From Datura wrightii (taxonomy: Eukaryota > Streptophyta > Magnoliopsida > Solanales > Solanaceae): a DNA stretch of 64,000 bases. The DNA lies in assembly GCA_035772735.1 (NCBI GenBank), contig JASDFA010000010.1, positions 121,654,501 through 121,718,500 of the forward strand, written 5' to 3'. How positions within the stretch are numbered: position 1 is the first letter of the stretch; each line of letters opens with the position of its first letter. Made by a program: the position numbers and the translations under genes. The notes under the pieces were generated by a model. It ran no database searches. It had not been told where the DNA came from and saw only the letters and a program-made list of their open reading frames with translations. Below, piece by piece: positions 9,298 to 19,649 of the stretch.

Positions 9298-11052
9298 TCA
9301 AGGAGTTTCACCACCCACTTTTGTGCTATGCTAAATTTTATGAACACTGGGGACAGTGTTCGATTTAAGTGTAGGGTGGGAGTAGATAGGTGCTGGTTGT
9401 TGTTGTTATTATTGTCTCTGTTCTGTTGTTGTGCTTGGATAAACTTGTGACCCTGTGATTTTTGTGTGTATGTCTGTATTGTAATTAATGTGAAGTTGTT
9501 GTGTGCTGTTGAATGTTGTTATCTGGTTTTGTAAATATCTTTGTTTTATCGAAATTATCGATATTTTAAAAAAAAAATTGTGAAATTTTTATTTTTGGGT
9601 TCTTTTACCGAGAATAGTCCCATTGAACCGAAGTCTTAGTTAGTGATCGTTCCCTATGATGGATGGATGACGACCGTCTTAAGGGAAATGTAGTCGTTAG
9701 GAGTAGATTTCTTTTGTTCATTTATTTTTAGTTTTTTCTTTTGTTGGTTTGCATCCCAAAACCTGTCGTTACTTTATGGTTGCGAAATAATGGTTGCGTG
9801 TTGTACATGATATTTGAAATGCAAAGGTGATTCGTATGAAAACATGCAACTTTGTAAATATGTTGAGATACCTAGGCCATAGAGTTCGACTCAGTGTGAT
9901 TGAGGCTTAATGTTTGAATTCTTGTAATTAGCTGATTGAAGAGTCCGTGAATATGTCTTGAGTTGAGCATGTGAAATGAGTGTATAGTGAGGTTTCGTTT
10001 CTTCCATGCTATTATGAAGTGTCTAGAACTTGCCTGGTGTGTGTACAAAATTAAATGAAGGATGTGTATTGTAGGAAAGGATGTAGGCATTTCTTTGCTT
10101 TAACCGAAAGTCTTTTTTCATTATCGTACCCACCTTGAATGTACATCCTAGTTAGCCCATTGAGCCTTTAGCCTATTATTTTTATTTTGTCAAAAAGGTG
10201 TAAACCGAGCTTAACCCCTTCTTTTCATTATCCGTGAATTTGATCCAAAACTCTTAAGCGCTCAAGAAAAGAAAATAATTTTCCCATAGTGTCATGGAGT
10301 GAGAATGGTGAAAAGAAAAAGCAGAGTGATGAAAGGAAAGAAAAGGTCGAAGGTGCACTCGTTATAAATTAAATATAATAAAGATGTATAAATAATCTTT
10401 GTTATTAAGTCAAGTGTGCTTAAAGATATGGGGTCAAAAATAAAGACAGACTTCAAGAACGGGAGGATGAAGGAAGAAACAATGCCCATAAGGTTGATGG
10501 GATGTATTGAAAAAGCGCTTAAGGATGCTAGTTGTTATTATTGGTTAGCCCAGTATTTACTAGTTCCGTAGCTTACATTACAACCCGTTAAGTCCTACGT
10601 GATCTTACATCACACGTCCTTATATTAGTGGAGTAATACACTAAAGGCAAGCCTATGGTTCATGACATGATGCATGTGAATTCTTTTGGTAGAGAGAGTA
10701 ACATTGTGTTTATATGCCCCTGCATGTAATGTCTTTGAGTTCATGTAATTAAAAAGGGGGAACATTCTCTTGTGTTATGAGGGCACATGCTTGATGAGAG
10801 ATTGAATTTTGTATCGGATATCTTGATCAGCTGATTTGCATGAGTTTGCCGATATCGAGAGTCGATTCTTGAGTCTAGGAGGTCTTAATGTGTTGAAGGT
10901 CATTGTATTGATAAGACAATGCATGTTTTCTTGATGATTTGCTATATTAAATAATCGGTATAACCGTAGCTTGAATTGTCGAGCCAAAGTAGCTAGGATG
11001 GGGTGTCAATTGCATGAGGTGTAAGATTGTTGTTCGGGGACGAACAAGGATT
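9298..11052 (+). other. Long 3' untranslated region between ORF3 and the 3' LTR (element A)
   Basis: No coding frame is supported over 1.75 kb. It is shared with C (23553-25330) and D (46143-49032, minus). Two blocks are strikingly alike in all three: about 9604-9716 (with 'gatggatggatgacgaccg') and about 10570-10645 (with 'ttagtggagtaatacacta', stem TAGTG/CACTA). Packaging or other cis-acting RNA roles would be an inference. Confidence 0.65.
9342..9377 (+). promoter_or_regulatory. Stem-loop plus PPT-like tract after ORF3 (element A)
   Basis: GAACACTG (9342-9349), loop GGGA, CAGTGTTC (9354-9361) form a perfect 8-bp stem. Four bases later comes TAAGTGTAGGGT (9366-9377), a near copy of the true polypurine tract. 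The same hairpin, loop and 4-base gap occur in C and D. Confidence 0.8.
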
Positions 11053-11067
11053 TAAGTGTGGGGTAAG
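11053..11067 (+). promoter_or_regulatory. Polypurine tract (element A)
   Basis: TAAGTGTGGGGTAAG directly abuts the 3' LTR at 11068. This is the expected site for priming plus-strand DNA synthesis in an LTR element, and the same tract precedes the 3' LTRs of C and D. Confidence 0.88.
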
Positions 11068-12447
11068 TGATCTCGGGCAAATTTATATGCCCAAGTGATA
11101 CTCAAATGTGTCATTTTGCCTTGTTTACCTATCGATGTTTATACATTATCATATGAATTGTAATAAAATGTGAATTTATACTAACCAACATGATTAGCAT
11201 GATTTTGCAGGAAAAATATAATTGTACGAAGCTAAGATGCATGTTGGAAGAAATCAGAATTGAACTCAGAAGCGAGCAAGGGAAAAAGCACAAGGAGAGC
11301 ACGAATTAAAGGGGCACCGCGATGGAGCCGTGCCACGCTACCATCGCGGATGCATTCTGCCTGGATACGAAATTTTGGCCAAATTCCAGTGAAGGTGCGC
11401 GTTGGGGCCGTGCCACGTTGGGCCTAAATACCTGGACGTCTGGATTCCAGTAAGGGTCCGCGTTGGTGGCGTGTCACGGAGACAGTGCTCCGCGATGCAC
11501 TCTGTGACACGTTGCTTGTTATTCCGGGAAAAATTTCCACTAGTATAAATAGAACACTTAGGTTCGTTTTTAATTATTCTGACTTGGTGGAGCAAGAACG
11601 TGGGTTACAGGCAGTTGAGTGGACAAAAATCTCAGGGTTTTTCTCTATCTCCTTCTTCTTTATTTCAATTGCTTGTATGATTAACCCTCATTTAACGATG
11701 TTTAATCCACAAACGAGTGTCTAAATCCTCTTCTTGCTGAGGTTAAGAACAATTGTATTGAAATGTAATTATTGATCAATTGGTTTTTCATCTTTTCTTC
11801 CATGGTTGTTCTATTGATTCTTGTTCTTACTGCATTAATGTGTGGCCAACGTTAATGTATATCTAAAAAGTCCGGTTTCACTCGAGAGAGCAAGAAATTG
11901 GAAAGTTGTGAATTGATAGGATATGATCTTTTCTTAGTTTGGGAAAATTGAGAATTTATATACCTTCAGGATAGAGATATACCTGAAAGTCGTATTAGTC
12001 AATTAAGGAATCGGTTTTGTATGGCAAGAACATAAATTTCTTTTTATCACAGAAATGTAGGTGGAAGGTTCATGATTCTTAAGTTGGGTTAAATACGAGA
12101 GTTTTAATCCATAGGCAATAATTCTTGACTAGCAACCGGAGGAAAGATTAATCAAATTGTATCGATAATTTATTTCTCTACATGTTCATTTTAGCCTCTG
12201 CATGCTCATACTGATAGTTCAGACTCAAATTATATATTCATTTTAGACTTAGTATAAAATTAGGAAAGAAAATATCAAATTTCTCTTCACACTGTTGTCT
12301 GCATTTTAGAGTTAAAGTTCATTGACACTTGAGTAGATTGTTACTTTAGTCCAGTCTCTGTGGGTTCGATACTTGGCTTACTTGAGCCACTTTACTACTT
12401 GTTCGACCACGTGCACTTGCGTGTAGTTATACCCAACAAGCCGAACA
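11068..12447 (+). repeat. Element A 3' LTR
   Basis: It runs from TGATCTCGGGCA to CGAACA and aligns along its whole length with 2483-3894, with scattered substitutions and a net 32-bp length difference. Much of that difference lies in the hairpin array, where the 3' copy lacks part of the second unit. TATA box at 11544-11552. Confidence 0.93.
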
Positions 12448-13336
12448 CTGCCTTGAATCTCAGAACTATGTGCCACTATAGGACATGATGGGACCTCCCT
12501 TGTGACTGTCTCCTTTCCCAAATGGGCCCTTTCATGTGTGATATCACGCCCTTCATGGTTCTGCCCTTGGCAAGGTATGAATATCCTCCCGACTAGTGTT
12601 ACAGGTCAAGCTCCACGTGTGCTCATATAGGGTATGTCGGTTATAAGAATCTCCCACTGTTCCTCATGATTTATGCATGTTTTTGATTATGTATATTGTC
12701 TCAAGTCATGTTCAATAAAGCTTTTCCCTTATGATTATGATTACGACTGAATTAGGAATGTTTTGAAAACCTTAAGCCTTATGTTATCATATGTTATTTA
12801 TGTTATGAGCATGTTGTCCTACTCTTATGATCATTTATGAGCTTTTATATATTTTAAATGTCCATTTTACTTAGATTACATACTCGGTACATTCCACGTA
12901 TTGACAACGTACTTTCTATACTATATCATTTCATGATATAGGACCCGGCTCTCAGGCTCAGCCCCATTAGTAGTCCATTTAAGAGTTTAGCTATCAACCC
13001 TTTTTGGTGAGTCCTCATGTTTTGAGGGCCATATGTTCAAACATTGATGTTTTCTTTTAGTTTCAGTTGTCGGGTTAGTTGGGGATGTTGTCCCATGAAC
13101 CCATCTGTTACGTTAGAGGATTTCAGACTAAATGTAGTATCCCATTGTTATGTAGTTGGTTCGTACCGATTATCATGCTACGCTATGTTATGTTTAATTT
13201 TTCGATATGTTGATATGTTAAGTATTCTATTTTAGTGATATGGAGTTAGATGAATGTTCATGCCATGGGTCTACTTGGAATCACTTGGGGATTCTTGTCC
13301 CGTGTTACGATTCGGGTCTATGTTTGGGTCATGATA
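12448..13336 (+). repeat. Element B 5' LTR, second part
   Basis: It resumes after the second CTGCC and ends ...GGGTCATGATA just before the primer site. The sister LTRs of I end TGACA in sense orientation, so the terminal CA has decayed to TA here. Apparent short ORFs in it are not supported. Confidence 0.85.
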
Positions 13337-13340
13337 AACT

Positions 13341-13352
13341 TGGTATCAGAGC
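13341..13352 (+). promoter_or_regulatory. Primer binding site, initiator tRNA-Met (element B)
   Basis: TGGTATCAGAGC starts 4 bp after the LTR end and is the standard initiator-Met primer site of many plant Ty3/gypsy elements. Confidence 0.9.
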
Positions 13353-13545
13353 CATAGGTTTGAAGTGTCCTAGGGTGTCTGAAAGTCGTGGTAAGTAGAG
13401 TCTTTTTCATGGGTATGAAGCGCGCCACATTTATGAAGAAGAGGCTACGAGATGTTTAGGAAATGTTCCCTTCTTTCATGATCTATGTTGTGCGATGAAA
13501 AGACTTTCTATCCATCTAATTCGTGCTATTTGCAATTGCAGAATC

Positions 13546-14106
13546 ATGGCTCCTCGAAGAAGAATAGTAGGAGAAATAGCAATGGTGAAGGCCATGAGGA
13601 CGGATGGTAATGGGCACCAGCAAGACCCACCAGTTCAGGAGCACCAGGCACCATAGCCTGTTTCCCATGCTGAGTTTCGGGCAGCTATCCAGATGGTTGC
13701 GCAGGCCTTGACTGCTCAGGTCAATCATCACGTTGTTGTACATGTTCCACATAAAGGCAATGTAGGGCGACTCGAGTCATAGACTTCTTGAGAATGAACC
13801 CGCCGGAGTTCCTTGGGTCCAAGGTAGATGAGGACCTACATGAATTCATTGACGAGATTCTAAAGATCACCTAGGTCATGGGGGTGACAAATGGACATCG
13901 CATTAATTTGGCCTCCTATCAGCTGAAAGGGGTAGCACATATATGGTTCAATCAATGGAGATACGGTAGGGCAGTCGGGGTGAGCCCTATAGGTTGGAAA
14001 GAGTTTCATACAGCCTTTCTAGATCGATTCTTCCCTCATGAGATGAGGGAACTGAAGGCGGACGAGTTTGTAAATCTGAAGCAGGGTGATATGTTAGTTC
14101 AGGAGT
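13546..14106 (+). pseudogene. Tekay-type gag, N-terminal part (element B)
   Basis: Gag is the particle protein of the element. ATG at 13546 opens MAPRRRI..., parallel to the MDPRRMN start of element I gag. A frame from about 13760 reads FLRMNPPEFLGS, then GVTNGHRINLASYQLKGVAHIWF and FLDRFFPHEMRELKADEFVNLKQG, the usual core of this gag type. Stops interrupt it (TAG after HQAP near 13654; CAG to TAG at 13872-13874) and an indel near 13750 changes frame. Element C entered at 14107 right after VQE; the gag text resumes at 26851. Confidence 0.85.
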
Positions 14107-15584
14107 TGATCTTGGGCAGAATTGCATGCCCAAGTGATACTCAAATGCTTCATCTCTACTTGTTTATCTATCGTTATGTGTACATTCTCATGTGATTTTT
14201 AGTTAAATGTGAATTTATACTAACCAACATGATTAGTGTTTTGCAGGTAAAAGGAAATTTTGGAAGCTAATATACATGTTTGTGAAAATCGGGAATGCAC
14301 TTGGAAACAAGGAGTGGAAAATGACAAGGGAGAGCAGCAAAAATAAGGGCTCAGTGATAGAGCTATGTCATGCTACCATCGCGGAGGCATTCTGCCTCGG
14401 ATGAAATAATTTTGGCAATTTCTAGTGGAGGTTCGCATTACCTCCGTGACACAGAGGCAGTGCTCCGCGATGCACTACGTGTCACGTTGAGTACATATAC
14501 CAAGTGAAGGTGCGTGATAGCACCATGGCACAGAGGCAAGGCTCCGCGATGCAAGTCGTGCCATGCTGAGGTGAAATTGCTGAGGAGACGACTTCCAGTG
14601 AGGGTCCGCGATACCTCCGTGGCACGAAGGGAGTGCTCCGCGATACACTCCGTGCCACATTGCTTGTTATTCCGAGATAAATTCTCAAGAGTATAAATAG
14701 CACACTTAGGTTTTATTTTAAACATTCTGACTGGGTTGAGAAAGAACGTGGGTTACAGGCAGTTGAGAGGACAAAATTCTAGGGTTCTTCTCTGTCTCTT
14801 TCTCTTTTATCTCAATTGTTTGTATGAATTCTACTTATTTGATGATGTTTAATCTACAAATGAGTGGCTAAATTCACTTTTTGCTGAGGTTAAGAACAAT
14901 TGTAGTGGAATGTAATTGTTGTTCATTTCAGTTTTCATCTTTTCTTCAATGGTTGTTCTATCAATTCTTGTTTTTACTACATTAATGTTTGGCCAATGTT
15001 AATGTATCTCTAGAAATCCAATTTTATTATGAAGAAAGAAATCGGAAAGATGTGAATTGGTAGGATATGATCTCTTTCTTAGTTTAGAAAATTGAGAATT
15101 AATTTACATTCAGAATAGAAATATATCTGAAAGTCTTATTAGTCAATTAAGGAATCGGTATTGTATGGCTAGAGCATGAAATTCTTTTATCACAGAAATG
15201 TAGATTAAGGTTCATGATTCTTAAATTGGATAGGAGTCGAAAGATCCAATCAATATGCAATAATTCTTGACTAACAACCGAAGAAAGGATTAGCTGAATT
15301 GAATCGATAAATTACTTCCCTGCATGTTTTTTTTAACCTCAGCTTGCTCATTACTATTGTTCAGACTCAAATTATAATTTTAACTTAGATTTTGATTACT
15401 TAGTAAACTTAACTCTCATATTGTTTATTTGGTTGTCTGCATTCATAAAGACATAGTTCACTAAGGCTTAAGTTAATTAGTACCGTAGTTCAGTCCCTGT
15501 GGGATCGATACTTGGCTTTAATTAAGCCATTTTACTACTTATTCGACCACGTGCACTTGCGTGTAGTCACTACAACACCGAACA
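14107..15584 (+). repeat. Element C 5' LTR
   Basis: It runs from TGATCTTGGGCA to CGAACA. The hairpin array (about 14350-14665) has four units rather than three and includes GTGGCACG variants; TATA box at 14692-14700. The LTR end, from about 15559 to 15587, is repeated once more at 15601-15628, inside the interior. Confidence 0.92.
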
Positions 15585-15590
15585 AGTTTT

Positions 15591-15603
15591 TGGCACTGTT
15601 GCG
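15591..15603 (+). promoter_or_regulatory. Primer binding site, tRNA-Asp type, mutated (element C)
   Basis: TGGCACTGTTGCG corresponds to the Athila-type site TGGCGCCGTTGCC that is intact in D. Two transitions in the core and the LTR-end duplication starting at about 15601 alter it. Confidence 0.75.
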
Positions 15604-15689
15604 TGTAGTCACTACAACACCGAACAAGTGCTGACAACTTGATCTTAGCCTATCTCTTGCAGATATTGAATTCTTCTGAACGCTGGAAA

Positions 15690-16935
15690 GAGATAAGAAG
15701 TTGGTGGATTCATATATAGAGACGGAAAGACAATTTCATCGTCAAAGAAGGGAAGCTCTAGAGAAGAAGCTACAGTTGCTAAGACAGGAAATTCTGGAGC
15801 AACAATAGACTCCACCACTTGTGAGGGCAGTTTTAGTGCCCGAGGAAATGGCAGCAAGGCCGGTTCGCGAAGTGAAAATCCCACATGCTAACAATGTTAC
15901 ATCTAGTATTCGCAGACTAGAGCCAGGAGGGAGGTTTGAGCTTAAACAGAACATGGTGCAGTTGTTGCACACCAGCGGGCAATTCACGGGTCTCCCTCAT
16001 GAAGATCCACAACATCTCCAAAACTTTTTGGAGATAAGTGACACTTACATTCCCGCTGGAGTATCATCTGACTACGTGAGGCTTACATTATTCCCATTTT
16101 CATTATTGGGAGAAGCAAAGAGGTGGTTGAAAGCTGAACCACCTAACTCTATCACCACTTGGGATGATCTTGCAACAAAGTTTTTGATACGATTCTTTCC
16201 ATCCGGAAAACAGCAAGACTTAGAAGTCAGATTCTAAGTTTTAAACAAAGAGAGGGTGAGAATCTGTATCAAGCTTGGGAAAGGTTCAAATCGATGTTAA
16301 GGGATTGTCCTCACAATCATCAGTCCAACGATATGTTGGTACATACTTTCATTGAGGGTTTGGAATCACATACAAAACTTTTGCTAGACTCAGCAGTTGG
16401 GGGACAGGCATTAGAAAAGACTTATGAGGAGCTTTATACTATGTTGAATCATATTTTGCAAGGAAATTCAGAGTGGAATGCGGACTCATCACGAGGAGGA
16501 ACAAGGAAAGTGGCAGGAGTCTTTGAGGTGGATGGTTTTACAGCTATCGCTGCACAGATAGCTGCGTTGCAAAATCAACTCAACACCCACTTCAGCAGTA
16601 TGAGCTGGAATCAAGCACAAGCCCCAGTCAATGTAGTGCAGCAGGTATGGTGTGAAGTATGTGGGAGTAATAAACACTCAGCTAAGAGTTGTGGTGCAAA
16701 TCCAGATTCAGTAAACTTTGTTGGGATCGTCTAGAGAAATAATAACCAACAGTATGGCAATAATTACAACTCAAATTGGAGGAATCATCCGAATTTCTCT
16801 TGGGGTAGTAATAGCCATCAAGGGAAAAGTTCGAATCAGGGTGTGCAGAGAAATCAAGTGGGGCATCAGAATTTTCAAGCGCAATACAGAGGAAATAATT
16901 CACCTCCTCCACCACCCAACAACATTGAGGACATG
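15690..16935 (+). pseudogene. Athila gag (element C), frameshifted
   Basis: This encodes the structural Gag. The start region reads YIETERQFHRQRREALEKKLQ, then a CAG to TAG stop at 15806-15808. The gag domain (VQLLHTSGQFTGL, RLTLFPFSLLGEAKRWLK, ITTWDDLATKFLIRFFPSGK) runs to about 16208, where loss of one base shifts the frame. The second half (AWERFKSMLRDCP, LEKTYEELYTML) continues in the next frame, followed by the zinc knuckle WCEVCGSNKHSAKSC near 16650-16692. Further stops lie at 16732-16734 and near 16950. No ATG near the start is obvious. Confidence 0.87.
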
Positions 16936-17993
16936 TTTAAAACACAGTGAGCTAACCAAGCGCAAATGCAGGCTGATTATGTGAAATCGGCGGCAGACAA
17001 GAAAAATCAGCAGTTAGCTACAAAGCCGTTGGAGTACCAGTTTGGACAACTAGCTGGAGCTCAAAACACCAGGCGTAGAGGAGGACTACCGAGTGACACT
17101 GACCCAAATTCCAAGCAGGTTAATGCAGTGACCACAAAGAGTGGACTACAACTCAAGGAGGTTGAACCAGAAAGACCACCTCAGCAATCAGGAGCAGTGG
17201 AAAAGGATGGGGAACATGATGATAATAGGGGGAAGGAGAAGGAAGCCGAGGCAGAAAGACCACCACCCCCGTTCCCTCAAAGATTAAAGAAACACAACGA
17301 GGAAGCTTGCTTTAAAAAGTTCATGGAGGTGCTGAAACAGGTACACATTAATTTACCTTTGGTTGATGTTTTGCAGGGAGTGCCGAAATATGCAAAGTAT
17401 ATCAACGACATCGTAGCAAACAAAAGTAGATTGACCGAGTATGCTACGGTGGCGCTTACTGAGGATTGCACTTCCTGGATACAGAACAGGTTGCCAACAA
17501 AGCTCAAGGACCCTGGGAGATTTACCATTCAGATCACAATCGGGCAAAGTATCCGAGCTCGCGGACTATGTGATTTGGGAGCGAGCATAAACTTGATGCC
17601 GACATCGGTATTCAAGAAGTTGGGGCTGGGCAGTCCTAGACCAACTACTGTGATCTTGCAGCTAGCAGACCTCTCTTTGGCCAGGTATCTGTGGAGGACG
17701 TGCTAGGGCAAGTGGGCTCCCTCATTTTCTCGGTAGATTTTATTATATTGGATTTTGAGCCGGATGTGGAAGTCCCATTTATTTTGGGACGTCCTTTCTT
17801 GGCAACCGGGAGAGTGTTGATTTATGTAGCTGCAGGGCAGCTAACCATGTGAGCGCATGATAAAGTGGAGGTGTTTGATGTGTATAAGGCCATGAAGCTT
17901 CTGACAATCTATGAGGAGCTATCAACAATCAATGTGCTAAACTAGGAAGCAATTCTTCATATTGTTGATTCTCAAGATCCATCGGAGAGAGAT
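16936..17993 (+). pseudogene. Athila protease region (element C)
   Basis: This aspartic protease would cleave the polyprotein. The frame has the linker RPPPPFPQRLKKHNEEACFKK-like block, then VLQGVPKYAKY, IGQSIRARGLCDLGASINLMP (catalytic Asp present, about 17570-17600) and FKKLGLGSPR. A deletion near 17680 shifts the frame; the next frame carries VPFILGRPFLATGR and AAGQLTM, then TGA (from CGA) and a later TAG near 17943. The section leads directly into RT. Confidence 0.85.
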
Positions 17994-19649
17994 TTGATGA
18001 GCTCCGATCATTTTGGGGATAGGGATACTTATGAGATAGTGCAAATGTTGAACGAACCAAAATGGTTTCTAAGGAAGCAAGACTTTCATCCATTAATGAG
18101 GTCCTTGGAACCATTGCCAAAACCATCTATTGAGGAAGCACCAAAACTGGAGTTGAAGACATTGCCTCCACATTTGAAATATGTATTTTTGGGGGAAGAT
18201 GACACCTTGCCAGTGATCATCTCCGCAGAACTGATAGAGGCACAGTTAAAGGATGCATTGGTGGTTCTCAAGAGGCGGAAGAAAGCAATGGGCTGGAAAA
18301 TGTCAAAAATTAGGGGAATCAAACCAGCCTTTTGCACACACAGAATTTTTATGGAGGAAGGAGAAAAGCCAACTGTACAACATCAGTGGAGGTTGAATTC
18401 GGTGATGAAGGATGTGGTTAGGAAGGAAGTAATCAAGTGGCTTGATGCAGGTGTGGTCTATCCCATTTCAGACAGTGAATGGGTTAGTCCTGTTCAGTGT
18501 GTCCAAAAGAAAGGAGGGATGACCCTGGTCACCAACGAGAAGAATGAGCTTATCCCTACATGCATAGTCACAGGCTGGCGAATTTGCATGGACTACAGAA
18601 AGATCAATCAGGCTACGGAGAAAGATAATTATCCTATTCCATTTGTGAATCAGATATTGGACTGGTTGGTAGGTCAAGAATATTATTGTTTCCTTGATGG
18701 ATATTCTGGCTATAATCAAATAGCCATAGCATCAGAGGACCAGGAGAAGACAACTTTCACATGTCCTTATGGGACATATGCTTTCAGGCGAATGCCATTT
18801 GGTTTATGCAGTGCACCCACCACATTCCAGAGATGCATGATAGCGATCTTTCACAATTTGGTGGAAGATTTCGTCGAGATATTTATGGATGATTTTTCTG
18901 TTTTCGGTAATTCGTTTGCTACATGTTTGGAAAATCTTGACAGGGTGCTAGCTCGATCTGAAGACTCCAACCTTGTACTCAACTGGGAGAAATGTCATTT
19001 TCTAGTCAAGGAGGGTATCGTCCTTGGCCATAAGGTGTCTTGCAAGGGGTTGGAAGTCAATCGTGCAAAGATCCAAGTGATTGAAAAGCTACCACCACCT
19101 GTGTTAGTGAAGGGTGTTCGCAGTTTTCTCGGACATGTAGGGTTCTACAGACGGTTCATCAAGAACTTCTCTAAAATTTCTAGACCAATATGCAGGTTGC
19201 TAGAAAAAGAGGAAAAGTTTATGTTTAATGAGGATTGTGTTAAAGCATTCGAGGAGTTGAAACAGAAGTTGATAGAAGCACCTATTCTCATTTCTCCGGA
19301 TTGGGAGAAACCGTTTCAATTAATGTGTGATGCAAGTGATCTGGCTGTAGGAGTTGTATTGGGGCAGCGGAGGAATAGAATTTTTCATTCCATTCATTAT
19401 GCAAGAAAAACACTTGACACAGCCCAAGTCAATTATACAGTCACTGAAAAGGAGATGCTAGCATTGGTGTTTGCGTTTGATAAATTCAGGTCTTACTTGG
19501 TGGGTTCTAAAGTAGTGGTGTATACCGATCATGCAGCGATTCGGTATCTATTTAACAAGAAGGATGCAAAGCCCAGGCTGATTAGATGGATCTTGTTGTT
19601 ACAAGAGTTTGACCTAGAGATTCAGGACAGAAAGGGGAGCGAGAATTAA
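17994..19649 (+). pseudogene. Athila reverse transcriptase-RNase H, long open frame (element C)
   Basis: This would copy the element RNA into DNA and remove the RNA strand. A single open stretch of 551 codons. RT motifs: WVSPVQCVQKKGG, GWRICMDYRKIN, FLDGYSGYNQI (first catalytic Asp), PFGLCSAPTTFQRCM and IFMDDFSVFG (the FMDD catalytic pair, intact), LGHKVSCKG, then FLGHVGFYRRFIKNFS. RNase H follows with DASDLAVGVVL, YTVTEKEMLALVFA and YTDHAAIRYL. The frame closes at a TAA after GSEN, one C-to-T step from a CAA codon; the integrase part continues in the same frame. The FMDDFSVFG form is typical of Athila/Tat lineages. It is the best preserved catalytic domain in the window. Confidence 0.93.

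Larger units (their letters stand above)
2483..12447 (+). mobile_element. Element A: rearranged non-autonomous Athila-type retrotransposon
   Basis: It is flanked by a perfect 5-bp duplication CTGCC (2478-2482 and 12448-12452), with LTRs of 1412 and 1380 bp that start TGATCT and end CGAACA. The interior holds a fragment of the integrase C-terminus, a spacer, gag-protease, a second copy of that spacer, ORF3, a long 3' region and a polypurine tract. RT, RNase H and most of integrase are absent. The normal primer site after the 5' LTR is also absent: the LTR runs straight into integrase-tail sequence. It lies inside the 5' LTR of element B. The Athila label rests on the gag, zinc knuckle and protease and on the full-length relative C. 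Confidence 0.92.
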
